A stretch of 35,469 bases of DNA from an uncultured Pseudomonadota bacterium (GTDB taxonomy: Bacteria; Pseudomonadota; Gammaproteobacteria; UBA6186; Azoamicaceae). Location: positions 1 through 35,469 of the forward strand of contig CADEGZ010000006.1 in assembly GCA_902827015.1 (NCBI GenBank), given 5' to 3'. The notes beneath the pieces are model-generated. The model searched no databases. It had not been told where the DNA came from and saw only the letters and a program-made list of their open reading frames with translations. The position numbers and the translations under genes are program-made. Shown here piece by piece: positions 7,731-14,890 of the stretch. Within the stretch, counting starts at the first letter, position 1, and each line of letters opens with the position of its first letter.

Positions 7731-8302
7731 GAATAATTTAATTGTAGATGACTAAAACATAATTTTGCTATCATTTGGTCGCCATGTTCATCAAAAGATA
7801 AGGCTATTGTTAAGAAGCTACTTAATGTTTCCAAGGCAATTTTCTTTTTTTTCTCATCTGTCATTGCATCCAAGGTAGTTAAGTTATGTAACCTATCAAA
7901 TAGCTTTATTAGCAGTACTTCTTCATCTTGTTTTTGATAAGCATTATTCAATATCTGCTCTACACTTAGCTTGCTTCCATCTGGTCTATTGCGAGTTAAT
8001 CTATCAACCATTTCGGCAATCCTAGACCCAAAAGTACTCTGTATCATCTCTACAGTAACTTTCGTATCTTCAACGATATCATGTAATATACTAGCTACTA
8101 TTACATCAGTTTTCAGATTATAATCAGAAACCATATAAGCTACTTCTACGGGATGACTATAAAAAGGTTCTCCACTTTTTCTAAACTGATTAACATGATA
8201 TATTTTGCTCCAATATATAGCTTTATCAATTAAATCAAAATTTAGTACGTTTTTAGTATCCAATGACTTTAACTTGTCTAATAATCTAATTGCGTAATTC
8301 AT
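7652..8302 (-). CDS. Small alarmone hydrolase (SpoT HD domain only)
   Basis: A 216-residue protein consisting of the (p)ppGpp hydrolase domain of the RelA/SpoT family without synthetase, TGS or ACT parts. The manganese-binding and substrate residues are all present: R41, H50 (FYSHPVEVA), H74-D75 (ILHDIVED), E78-D79, D136-R137 and N140 (KLFDRLHNL). It should cleave the stringent-response alarmone to GDP/GTP and pyrophosphate in the cytosol. Rickettsiae have several split spoT genes. The tail after about residue 180 is antisense to the carrier gene and looks like a non-conserved extension. The start overlaps the stop of the TfoX-like gene (ATGA), indicating a two-gene operon. Confidence 0.85.
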   Translation of the reverse strand: MNYAIRLLDKLKSLDTKNVLNFDLIDKAIYWSKIYHVNQFRKSGEPFYSHPVEVAYMVSDYNLKTDVIVASILHDIVEDTKVTVEMIQSTFGSRIAEMVDRLTRNRPDGSKLSVEQILNNAYQKQDEEVLLIKLFDRLHNLTTLDAMTDEKKKKIALETLSSFLTIALSFDEHGDQMIAKLCFSHLQLNYSQPSFSSSNLCKLKPIEFDFIKLSKP

Positions 8303-8616
8303 AAAACCCCTTTTTTATTTGAGATATACCATATCTTACCTTTAGCTAGCCACCAAGATTCAGTAGCTTTAAATAAGAATGTATCACAGTCAGAGTGATC
8401 AATTTTATTTTTAGGTCTAAGTAACCTAGTGATTAATTCAGTTTCTACTTCAACTTTATTACCATTACTTAGCAATAAGATACTTTGATCAATTATCTTG
8501 CCGAACATAACGCCGTCTTTATATAAAACTATATGGCCTCTACTCTTTATAGCAGTAATATCGGGCATCGGTAATAATGCTTCAAGTATCTTGGCAACAA
8601 ACTCTTCTTGTATCAT
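8299..8616 (-). CDS. TfoX N-terminal-domain-like protein
   Basis: A 105-residue protein resembling the N-terminal domain of TfoX (competence regulator). It has an amphipathic helix FVAKILEALLP, then the strand pattern GHIVLYKDGVMFGKIIDQSI matching the family's G-x-x-L-Y-x-D-G-x-M-F-G-x-I. Stand-alone versions are widespread and mostly of unknown role; the regulatory link to competence is known only for two-domain TfoX. It is the first gene of the pair with the alarmone hydrolase, overlapped by four bases. A -10 TATAAT lies about 40 bases upstream. The match is by eye and moderate. Confidence 0.6.
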   Translation of the reverse strand: MIQEEFVAKILEALLPMPDITAIKSRGHIVLYKDGVMFGKIIDQSILLLSNGNKVEVETELITRLLRPKNKIDHSDCDTFLFKATESWWLAKGKIWYISNKKGVL

Positions 8617-8655
8617 AAATCAATTATTCTAGCTTTATTAAGAAACATTAAGATT

Positions 8656-8684
8656 ATTATACCTAGATATCTTTGTACAGCTAA
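8656..8684 (-). promoter_or_regulatory. Promoter of the TfoX-like/alarmone hydrolase pair
   Basis: Minus-strand -10 TATAAT (8656-8661) is perfect; the -35 TTAGCT (8679-8684), 17 bases away, is weak. The leader would be about 33 bases. Confidence 0.5.
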
Positions 8685-8731
8685 AATTTGATTATATGTT
8701 TATTAACCTTTTTCTTGTATAGTGCCTTTCA

Positions 8732-8759
8732 CTCCTTTAAGTAAAAACTCTTAAAGGAG
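8732..8759 (+). promoter_or_regulatory. Hairpin containing a ribosome-binding-like sequence
   Basis: A perfect 10-bp stem, ctcctttaag (8732-8741) with cttaaaggag (8750-8759), and an 8-base loop. The 3' arm contains aaaggag, the best Shine-Dalgarno-like match upstream of the DUF1640-like ORF, and would be masked when the hairpin forms. No T-run follows on either strand, so it is not an ordinary terminator. A short reading frame of 13 codons starts at 8775. Confidence 0.4.
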
Positions 8760-8784
8760 ACAAAATAGTTAAAAATGATAGGTA

Positions 8785-8997
8785 ATGGATATGTTAGATA
8801 CTCGTACAGTTTTTAAAAAACTCACTAGTGTTGGTTTTTCAGAAAAACAAGCAGAAGCATTTTTATATGGTTATAATCAACCATTAAATACATTAATTTT
8901 TTATAGAAAATTAGTTGAATCTGGTTTTACAGAAGGGCAAGCAGAAACAATAGTTAACTTAAGTTGGGAGGTCGCATTGACGTCATCACCCTGCTAA
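8785..8997 (+). CDS. DUF1640-like short protein or fragment
   Basis: A 70-residue product whose start, DTRTVFKKLTSVGFSEKQAE, matches the N-terminal pattern of DUF1640 (CCDC90-like coiled-coil) proteins. The same pattern recurs as FYRKLVESGFTEGQAETIV at about residues 39-57, so the core is an internal duplication. Full DUF1640 proteins carry a long coiled coil and a C-terminal membrane helix; neither is present, and the final residues look unrelated. It is therefore probably a truncated relic or a degenerate copy. A second ATG two codons on (8791) is an equally good start, since no ribosome site sits at normal spacing. Confidence 0.5.
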   Translation: MDMLDTRTVFKKLTSVGFSEKQAEAFLYGYNQPLNTLIFYRKLVESGFTEGQAETIVNLSWEVALTSSPC

Positions 8998-9042
8998 AGC
9001 GGCTTAAGAGGATAAGTAGCATCGTTGTTTCAATTGCACTTT

Positions 9043-9819
9043 TTAAATAATTTGCAGTTTACTAAATATCTCTGTTAATGGCATAAAACCATCAGTAGTC
9101 CTATTCTTTAGGTCATAGGCTTTTATTTCTGTTTTGTTAAAAAACTTTGTTTTATTGAGTTTATTATCACTGGTAGTGTTTATATTGATTTTAAACTTGA
9201 AGTCTATATTTCCTGTTTTAACTGTGTCATGCTTTTCATGTTGCAAAGCTTTAGCCATGTAAGCAATAAAGCCTTTTAGATAATTAAAACTAGCTGTTAT
9301 CTTTGGATTTTTAGACATTTTTAAAACTAACTGGATAATAAAGTTATCAGAAAAAGAACGCCCTGACTTAGAACGTAGTTCATCACAAATTTTGTTATCA
9401 ATTGATGGTATCATATCGAATAAGGTTTTAGGCTTAAAATAAGAATTTTTAAAATTAAAAGATTTAGATTTTAGATCTATATTCTTATTAATATTATTTT
9501 CTTCTTTATTAGAAGTCGGAAGTTTTAGACTTTCTAACTCGGAAGTTTTACCTAGATTGTTTTGAATTATTTTAAACACATAAACATTTTTTCTTATTAT
9601 CCCGTCAATCTTTGTAGCTTTACGCCATTTACTATCAAATATATGGCTTATCTCTTTTCTTATAGTCCGTAATTGCCTGTCTGTAATACCAAGAGAAGTA
9701 CAAAGAAATTCAAGAGTTAAATAAACTGTTTTGCTAGGTGATATCCCCATGTAATAAGAGATAATGTTTAAAAGTTTTGATTGTGTATTAGTTAAATTTT
9801 GATCTTGTTTTTTTGTCAT
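9043..9819 (-). CDS. Winged-helix plasmid replication-type protein
   Basis: A 258-residue lysine-rich protein. Residues about 8-75 form a helix-turn-helix region (KLLNIISYYMGISPSKTVYL followed by LEFLCTSLGITDRQLRTIRK), of the kind that opens plasmid initiators and phage replication proteins. A low-complexity linker (about 95-125) leads to a conserved-looking block with GRSFSDNFIIQLVLKMSKNP and then NYLKGFIAYMAKAL. I recall similar blocks in proteins of rickettsial plasmids, but assign no activity. It is convergent with the DUF1640-like ORF and divergent from the small regulator at 10085, with a palindromic element in between. It might be an accessory or remnant Rep protein. Confidence 0.55.
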   Translation of the reverse strand: MTKKQDQNLTNTQSKLLNIISYYMGISPSKTVYLTLEFLCTSLGITDRQLRTIRKEISHIFDSKWRKATKIDGIIRKNVYVFKIIQNNLGKTSELESLKLPTSNKEENNINKNIDLKSKSFNFKNSYFKPKTLFDMIPSIDNKICDELRSKSGRSFSDNFIIQLVLKMSKNPKITASFNYLKGFIAYMAKALQHEKHDTVKTGNIDFKFKININTTSDNKLNKTKFFNKTEIKAYDLKNRTTDGFMPLTEIFSKLQII

Positions 9820-9848
9820 AATCTTTAAAAATTATTATTAATTTGTAA

Positions 9849-9941
9849 TTTTTAAAGAAAAACACTTGACTATTAGGCAATATTCTCATATTCTCACGAG
9901 TGTTCAGATCGTGAGTTTTTGTGAGTGCTTTTCTTTAAAAA
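9849..9941. repeat. 93-bp palindromic element with nested hairpin
   Basis: Terminal inverted arms of 18 bases (9849-9866 and 9924-9941, core tttaaagaaaa with ttttctttaaa, one mismatch) enclose a second perfect hairpin ctcacga/tcgtgag (9893-9899 with 9909-9915). It sits between two divergent genes and could form a long cruciform or RNA hairpin. Architecture fits a MITE or a Rickettsia palindromic element. It may also carry regulatory signals for either neighbour. Confidence 0.65.
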
Positions 9942-10029
9942 ACTCTCTCCATAAAAAGAATTGTTCAGATTCTAGATTTAAATTTCTGATTATTTCATAT
10001 AAATTCTCCTTAAAACTTGAAATACGCTT

Positions 10030-10054
10030 TTTAAGAACTAAATTAATTCTTAAA
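10030..10054. promoter_or_regulatory. Operator-like inverted repeat before the small regulator
   Basis: Inverted arms tttaagaa (10030-10037) and ttcttaaa (10047-10054) around nine bases, 30 bases upstream of the winged-helix regulator gene. The spacing suits a dimeric repressor and autoregulation, which is inference. Confidence 0.4.
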
Positions 10055-10084
10055 TAAAGTCAATTATTTTATGTTGTTTTTATA

Positions 10085-10402
10085 ATGAAAGAATTTGATA
10101 TTATGAAAAATATAGAAATATGCAAAGAAGCTATAAGCTTTACAGGGCTTTTGTCTAAAGGGCAAAAAAGCGTCTTAAAATATATGCTTGCTTTTGATAG
10201 CAAAGGAGGCATTACTGCTGATACAATAAAAAACTCAAGTATTATATCTAGGCAAGCTGCAAATGTACATTTAAAACACTTGATGGAGCGTGGTTTTGTA
10301 GATCGTTCAAAGAATAGAGTTTTTGTTTATTACCCAAATAAGACAAAGTTACAAGAAATAATAGAAGAATATAAAACTAGTCAAAAACTAAAAAAAACGT
10401 AA
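10085..10402 (+). CDS. Small winged-helix transcriptional regulator
   Basis: A 105-residue protein with a MarR/ArsR-like winged helix-turn-helix. A helical lead-in (LLSKGQKSVLKYMLAFDSKG) is followed by the turn and recognition helix SRQAANVHLKHLMERGFVDR and a wing, KNRVFVYYP. It probably binds DNA as a dimer. It stands just upstream of the recombination operon in the same direction, and the intervening DNA holds a perfect palindrome beside the operon promoter, so it is a good candidate for the operon's local regulator. A second in-frame ATG at 10103 is possible; neither start has a clear ribosome site. Confidence 0.7.
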   Translation: MKEFDIMKNIEICKEAISFTGLLSKGQKSVLKYMLAFDSKGGITADTIKNSSIISRQAANVHLKHLMERGFVDRSKNRVFVYYPNKTKLQEIIEEYKTSQKLKKT

Positions 10403-10450
10403 AAAAATTCGAATTTTTTAGTTGACAATATTATTTTTCCCCTCTATACT
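10402..10450 (+). promoter_or_regulatory. Consensus promoter of the recombination operon with adjacent palindrome
   Basis: A perfect -35 TTGACA (10422-10427), a 17-base spacer and -10 TATACT (10445-10450). Directly upstream lies the perfect 18-base palindrome aaaaaattcgaatttttt (10402-10419), starting at the last base of the regulator gene. The palindrome may be an operator, an UP-like element or a weak terminator. This is the strongest promoter sequence in the window. Confidence 0.8.
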
Positions 10451-10468
10451 CACTTCATAAGGCATAAA

Positions 10469-10501
10469 AAAACGCCTTAAGTTACGAGCTTAAGACGTTT
10501 T
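10469..10501 (+). promoter_or_regulatory. Leader hairpin of the recombination operon
   Basis: Arms aaaacgccttaag (10469-10481) and cttaagacgtttt (10489-10501), 12 of 13 pairs, seven-base loop. It begins about 12 bases after the expected transcription start and about 90 bases before the first gene. There is no pure T-run after it, so it may act as an RNA stabiliser, attenuator or protein-binding site rather than a simple terminator. Confidence 0.55.
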
Positions 10502-10590
10502 GGAATCTTTATATAAAGCCGTAAGAATTTTTTTATTTTCTAGATACAACAATTCTTACTTTTTATAACCTAAATGAGAAGAAGGTATAT

Positions 10591-11199
10591 ATGCAAAATA
10601 TCTCAACCCTACCTTTATGTCAAGGTGCTTTTTTACAATCAAAAAAGCTTGTAAATCAAGAAAGCATACAGAATTTAGAAGAACTTAGTGTTGCTAAGGC
10701 TAAAGAGACATTAAGAAAAATGTTACTGTCAAATAAAGAAGCTGCGCAAGTATTTTCAAATCTTGAGCAAGCAAGAGAAGCAGTAAGAATCTTTAATGAG
10801 CGCCAACGCAAAGAGGAGTTGCCAGCTAACATTACCGAAGCTCCTAAATTTCATGAGGTTAAAAGCAAAAGTGTAGAATTATCACAATCTACTAAAGAAA
10901 CTTTTGATAGAATTGGTGAAAGAGCAAGAGAAGCATTTATAGAGGAGCAGGTGGAGAGAGCTAACCTTTATAACATTCCCTATGAAACCTACGGCGATAA
11001 TTATTATGCGTTAATGCAGGACATTGATAAATACGAGTTTTTACTTGAAAGGGCCAAAGACTACTGTGTTGACTGGGACGTTAGCGAGTATGACCCAGTG
11101 GCTCTAGAGCAGGAAATAGAGGCGGCTGAGCATAATAGTTATTTGCAAAATCAGGAATTACGCTTTTACTTTTCGCTAACCAGAGGAGTGGAGGTGTAA
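10591..11199 (+). CDS. Hypothetical protein, first gene of recombination operon
   Basis: A 202-residue acidic, largely helical protein that I do not recognise. It is rich in Glu, Gln and Ala, with likely coiled-coil segments around residues 25-115 (EELSVAKAKETLRKMLLSNK, ERAREAFIEEQVERANLYNI) and an aromatic C-terminal half. No signal peptide or membrane segment is seen. An agaaggt ribosome site sits six bases before the ATG. As the first gene of an operon with an exonuclease and an annealing protein, it may be a phage-type accessory, such as an inhibitor of host nucleases, but nothing in its sequence shows this. Confidence 0.6.
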   Translation: MQNISTLPLCQGAFLQSKKLVNQESIQNLEELSVAKAKETLRKMLLSNKEAAQVFSNLEQAREAVRIFNERQRKEELPANITEAPKFHEVKSKSVELSQSTKETFDRIGERAREAFIEEQVERANLYNIPYETYGDNYYALMQDIDKYEFLLERAKDYCVDWDVSEYDPVALEQEIEAAEHNSYLQNQELRFYFSLTRGVEV

Positions 11200-11200
11200 A

Positions 11201-11455
11201 ATGACTATAAAAGATTGCTTTATTAAGAAAGAAGAGTTTATGAGGTTGCTATTTACTAAAATTGATGGTGTAGATACGTACGAATTGTCAATGTGGCTTA
11301 AATCTCAAACTGATGATGAGTGGGTGGTAGTACCAAGAGAGTTCTGCGTATTGATGGTTTTATTTTTAGAAAGACAGGCAGTAGCAAAAGAGCATTTACT
11401 ATTTAATTTTCAGAAGGTACTAGGTCAGCTTCAGGAAATAAAGCGTTATTTATAA
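11201..11455 (+). CDS. Hypothetical small protein
   Basis: An 84-residue protein of unknown function. It has a predicted helix-rich fold with hydrophobic C-terminal helices (REFCVLMVLFLERQAVAKEH) but no membrane-spanning pattern. A strong ggaggtg ribosome site lies within the last codons of the previous gene, and the start comes one base after that stop, so the two are co-translated. Found only as part of this operon in the window. Confidence 0.6.
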   Translation: MTIKDCFIKKEEFMRLLFTKIDGVDTYELSMWLKSQTDDEWVVVPREFCVLMVLFLERQAVAKEHLLFNFQKVLGQLQEIKRYL

Positions 11456-11480
11456 TAATAAAGAAATACAAGTTATTAGT

Positions 11481-12407
11481 ATGGAAAACAAGCAAGAATG
11501 GTTGAGGGAGCGTAAAAACTATATTGGAGGTTCTGAAATAGCAATAATTTGTGGATTATCTAGTTTTGATAAGACTGCTCTTGATGTATACCTCTCTAAA
11601 GTAAATCCTGATATTGTGGAATTAACAAAAAATGATCCAAACTATGAAGCTGCTTACTGGGGAACAAAACAGGAAGAAATTATAGCGGAAAGATATGCAG
11701 AGGAACGTAATGTAATAATCCAAACACAACCTACATTGATTCGGCATCCTAAATATCCATTTATTGCTTGTAATATCGATAGATGGGTAGGAAATAAAGA
11801 ATATATTTTGGAATGTAAAACGGCTCATTTCTATAAGATGAAACAATGGGGCGAGGCAGGCACTGACCAAGCCCCTGAAAGTTATCTTATACAAGTAGCC
11901 TATTACGCAAATATATGCGATGTGCCAAAAGTTGATATAGCAGTACTCATCGGGGGTCAGGATTTTAGAATTTATACTTATGAACGAAATAAGGAGCTAG
12001 AAGAAAAGCTTATTAAGATAGCCTGTAATTTCTGGTATAACCACATAGAAAAAAGAGTACCGCCTAAATGTGTAAATACTAGGGATACGTTTAACTTATT
12101 CCCTCAAAGTAATAATAAACAAATAACCGCTAAAGATGAAATACTTACTAAACTAGAAGAATTAAAAATGGCTAGAGAAGAAGAAAGTAGAATACAGACT
12201 ACTATTGAAAAGTTAAAGGTTGAAATTCAAGAATTTATGCAAGATTACGATGTGCTAATTGATAACAACGACAATGTAATAGCCACTTGGAAAAATACCG
12301 CACCAAAATCGTTATTTGACTTAAAAAGATTTAAAGATGAGGCAAAAGACCTGTACTTGAAATATACTAACGTTGCTAAGCAATCGAGAGTATTTTTAAT
12401 AAAATGA
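11481..12407 (+). CDS. YqaJ-family phage recombination exonuclease
   Basis: A 308-residue nuclease of the YqaJ/lambda-exonuclease fold. Motifs in order: YIGGSEIAIICGLS (residues 14-27), WGTKQEEIIAERY with E66, D100 in NIDRW, E111 and K113 in the ECKTA strand, and Q138 plus Y141 in YLIQVAYYA; these make the PD-(D/E)XK site. A coiled coil fills the C-terminal third. It should digest one strand of duplex DNA from an end in the 5'-3' direction to yield 3' single strands, handed to the Bet/RecT protein encoded two genes downstream. The last bases overlap the small HTH gene (ATGA). Confidence 0.9.
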   Translation: MENKQEWLRERKNYIGGSEIAIICGLSSFDKTALDVYLSKVNPDIVELTKNDPNYEAAYWGTKQEEIIAERYAEERNVIIQTQPTLIRHPKYPFIACNIDRWVGNKEYILECKTAHFYKMKQWGEAGTDQAPESYLIQVAYYANICDVPKVDIAVLIGGQDFRIYTYERNKELEEKLIKIACNFWYNHIEKRVPPKCVNTRDTFNLFPQSNNKQITAKDEILTKLEELKMAREEESRIQTTIEKLKVEIQEFMQDYDVLIDNNDNVIATWKNTAPKSLFDLKRFKDEAKDLYLKYTNVAKQSRVFLIK

Positions 12408-12625
12408 TGACGAGAAAATATCCGCTACTGACAAAGGAAGAACAAGAAGAATTAAGGAGGATGCGCAAAGAAGCTAATATATCAATACCTAAAATAGCAG
12501 AATATATGCACACGTATCCGTCTAAGATACAGCAGTTGGAAAGAGGAGAAACAGGGGTTGATCCCAATTTCGTAGAAAAGGTAAAGAAACGCTATCAATT
12601 ATTAATAAAATATAAAAATATTTAA
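12404..12625 (+). CDS. Small helix-turn-helix (Xre-like) protein
   Basis: A 73-residue protein with a Cro/CI-type helix-turn-helix: KEEQEELRRMRKEANISIPK, then IAEYMHTYPSKIQQLERGET. The pattern of an arginine-rich first helix, an I-x-x-I-A-x-x-M turn and the L-E-R-G end of the recognition helix is typical. It overlaps the exonuclease gene by four bases and lies 16 bases before the annealing protein gene, so it is embedded in the recombination operon and may modulate it. An ATG one codon later is an alternative start. Confidence 0.75.
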   Translation: MMTRKYPLLTKEEQEELRRMRKEANISIPKIAEYMHTYPSKIQQLERGETGVDPNFVEKVKKRYQLLIKYKNI

Positions 12626-12641
12626 ACAAGAGAGGTGAACC

Positions 12642-13508
12642 ATGGGTAACATAACAGCAATAAATACTACCAATGAAATTGACCAGCATATCTGGTCAGC
12701 ACTAAAAAACAGCTTATATACTGGTGCAAGAGATGAAAGTATAAAGATGGTTCTTGACTATTGCAAAGCGGCAAAGTTAGACCCAATGCAAAAACCAGTA
12801 CATATTGTCCCAATGAGCGTAAAGAATGCTCAGACAGGTAGATACGAATATAAAGATGTAGTTATGGCAGGAGTCGGTCTATATAGGATACAGGCAGCAC
12901 GTAGTAATCAATATGCAGGTGTAAGTGAACCTGAATTTGGTGAAGATGTTACATGTAATTTAGGTGGAGTAGAGATTACTTATCCTAAATGGTGCAAGGT
13001 AACAGTTAAAAAGCTGGTAAATAATACTATTGTTGAGTTTACTGCTAAAGAATACTGGTTAGAAAACTATGCTACTAAAAAAGATGAATTAGCTCCCAAT
13101 ACTATGTGGCGGAAAAGGCCATATGGACAACTTGCCAAGTGTGCAGAAGCACAAGCACTACGTAAGGCTTTTCCTGAAATAATTAGTCAGCATCCGACAG
13201 CTGAGGAAATGGAGGGGAAAGATATTAACGATCTTGAAATAGAAGTTAAAAACATTACGCCAAAAGCTCAAAATATAAGTAGTAAACTTGACGCTGTACT
13301 CAGCGATTTTACGCAAGAACCAAAGGAAATGCTTGCGGAATTACTGGAACTTATTAAATTGCATAACATACCAAGTGAAATAATAAACAAGTGGTGCAGC
13401 AAAGCAGGAGTTGAAAGTATTGCTGATCTTGATGCTGAAAAGCAGCTGTCCTGTATTGAGTGGATTAACAAACAATATAATTACGCTCAAGATATGGAAG
13501 CAGCATAA
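12642..13508 (+). CDS. bet: Phage recombination protein Bet (RecT/Red-beta superfamily)
   Basis: A 288-residue single-strand annealing protein. The N-terminal two thirds carry the Bet pattern: VLDYCKAAKLDPMQKPVHIV (about 42-60), VVMAGVGLYRIQAARSNQYA (about 76-95), the YPKWCKVTVKK strand, the MWRKRPYGQLAKCAEAQALR helix (about 148-167) and KAFPEI. The C-terminal part is helical and probably recruits partner proteins. It would coat 3' single-stranded DNA made by the YqaJ exonuclease and anneal it to homologous strands. A good ribosome site (agaggtg) precedes the ATG. The exonuclease/annealing pair is characteristic of temperate phages. Confidence 0.88.
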   Translation: MGNITAINTTNEIDQHIWSALKNSLYTGARDESIKMVLDYCKAAKLDPMQKPVHIVPMSVKNAQTGRYEYKDVVMAGVGLYRIQAARSNQYAGVSEPEFGEDVTCNLGGVEITYPKWCKVTVKKLVNNTIVEFTAKEYWLENYATKKDELAPNTMWRKRPYGQLAKCAEAQALRKAFPEIISQHPTAEEMEGKDINDLEIEVKNITPKAQNISSKLDAVLSDFTQEPKEMLAELLELIKLHNIPSEIINKWCSKAGVESIADLDAEKQLSCIEWINKQYNYAQDMEAA

Positions 13509-13534
13509 TAATTTAATAATAAAGTGCAAAAATA

Positions 13535-13969
13535 ATGTCTGAAAATCACAACAATTTTAACGATTTAACTACTATATCATCACATCTTGAATATTTAGGG
13601 TATGAAATTGAAAAACAAAATAATTTACGTATTCTTGCAAAACATTCTGTTCCTACAATGTTACCTTGTATATGTTCTTATTTTTATCCGAATAGAAAGC
13701 CTGAAATTGTAAGCTTTTCTTGTCGTGTACTATTTGAAAGACCATTTAATTTTGAATTGGCTGAGTTTATTAATGGATTAAATCAAAAAAGCTATGTTTC
13801 AAGTATATATTATGTTAAAGATCAACAGAATATTATTGTTTATGTAGAATCTATTTTTACAGGTGTTTATTCAAAACCACATTTTGCAGCTTTTTGGAGT
13901 ATGTTTTTAGCTGATCAAGCGTTACTAAGTAACGAAGAAGCAATGGAAAAATTACATAAAATTAATTAA
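13535..13969 (+). CDS. YbjN-like protein
   Basis: A 144-residue protein with the fold pattern of YbjN/bacterial sensory transduction regulators: an N-terminal helix with LEYLGYEIEKQ, a sheet region with EIVSFSCRVLFE, FELAEFINGLNQKSYVSSIY containing the typical I-N-x-L-N, and a strand IIVYVESIFTG. Family members resemble secretion chaperones (YbjN, T3SS-chaperone fold) and may bind partner proteins; the role here is unknown. It lies 26 bases after bet with only a weak ribosome site, and just before the HU gene. The assignment rests on pattern only. Confidence 0.55.
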   Translation: MSENHNNFNDLTTISSHLEYLGYEIEKQNNLRILAKHSVPTMLPCICSYFYPNRKPEIVSFSCRVLFERPFNFELAEFINGLNQKSYVSSIYYVKDQQNIIVYVESIFTGVYSKPHFAAFWSMFLADQALLSNEEAMEKLHKIN

Positions 13970-13989
13970 CTAAATTAAAAATAAAAATT

Positions 13990-14268
13990 ATGAAAAAATC
14001 AGAATTTATAGATCATATCGCAAATCAACATAGTTGTACAAAAAAAGAAGCAGAAAAAGTAATTGATATATTCACTTCTTCGGTAATTGATGCCATGGGA
14101 GAAGGCAAAGAAATATCTCTCCTTGGTTTCGGTCATTTTACTATCTGTAAAATTCCAGCTCGGACAGGACGTAATCCTAAAACTCAAGAACATTTACAAG
14201 TACCAGCTTATAATCAACCAAAATTCAAGGTTGGACAGAAGCTAAGAGATGCGGTTAATGCAAAATAA
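13990..14268 (+). CDS. HU/IHF-family DNA-bending protein
   Basis: A 92-residue histone-like protein of normal length. It opens MKKSEFIDHIANQHSCTKKE and contains the family signature region LLGFGHFTICKIPARTGRNP (about 44-63), where the conserved beta arm with the intercalating proline lies. It binds and bends duplex DNA as a dimer and could assist annealing, replication-origin melting or packaging of plasmid DNA. It is a plasmid-borne copy, in the middle of the recombination operon; a helper role for Bet or for the replication initiator is inference. No clear ribosome site is seen. Confidence 0.9.
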   Translation: MKKSEFIDHIANQHSCTKKEAEKVIDIFTSSVIDAMGEGKEISLLGFGHFTICKIPARTGRNPKTQEHLQVPAYNQPKFKVGQKLRDAVNAK

Positions 14269-14292
14269 ACATAAGATATTAGCGGAGTTAAT

Positions 14293-14862
14293 ATGATAAA
14301 CAAGATAATAGAAAATAGACTTTATATTGGTAGCAGCTTATTGTTATGTTCTCTTACTTATCTATTAAATTGTTGTACTGCTATATATCAATGTGCCCTC
14401 ATATTTACTATAATTGCTATTATAATTAATACAATAACAGCTATTTGTGGTCGTTTTAAGAGTTTAATAGGACTTGTGATTGCTATTGTTATTAGCTTCG
14501 TTCTTCTTTGGAAAATACCATACTATATTGACGGACACATAGTAAACGGCTTGGTATTAGCTTCGTTCTTATCCCTTATGATATCATTGTACTGGTCAAC
14601 ATCTGCTTTACAAAAATTTAGTAGTAAGTTTAGTTTTGTAGTATCAAATGCTTTGTCATTAATTATAGCCGCTTTAATAGATGGTCTGATCATGACTTTA
14701 TTTTTTGTTTTTAATAACAATTTTACCTATTCAAGAATTTTAGATATTTTTAGCAGGGAATTATCCTATAAAATATTTTATGGGTTTTTAGCTTCCATTA
14801 TCATATTTGCTGCTTTTAAGATATTTAAAGTTACTAACAATCCAAATTATAAATTAAAATAA
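14293..14862 (+). CDS. Polytopic membrane protein of unknown function
   Basis: A 189-residue hydrophobic protein with about six membrane segments: roughly residues 12-30, 34-54, 57-75, 80-99, 113-138 and 155-175 (for example LIFTIIAIIINTITAICG). There are no charged catalytic motifs in the loops and I do not recognise the family. The start has a good gcggag ribosome site, 24 bases after the HU gene. Its place inside a recombination operon is unexplained; a phage superinfection-exclusion or holin-like function is conceivable but not shown by the sequence. Confidence 0.6.
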   Translation: MINKIIENRLYIGSSLLLCSLTYLLNCCTAIYQCALIFTIIAIIINTITAICGRFKSLIGLVIAIVISFVLLWKIPYYIDGHIVNGLVLASFLSLMISLYWSTSALQKFSSKFSFVVSNALSLIIAALIDGLIMTLFFVFNNNFTYSRILDIFSRELSYKIFYGFLASIIIFAAFKIFKVTNNPNYKLK

Positions 14863-14890
14863 ATCATTATCATAAGTAGTTTGTAAGACT

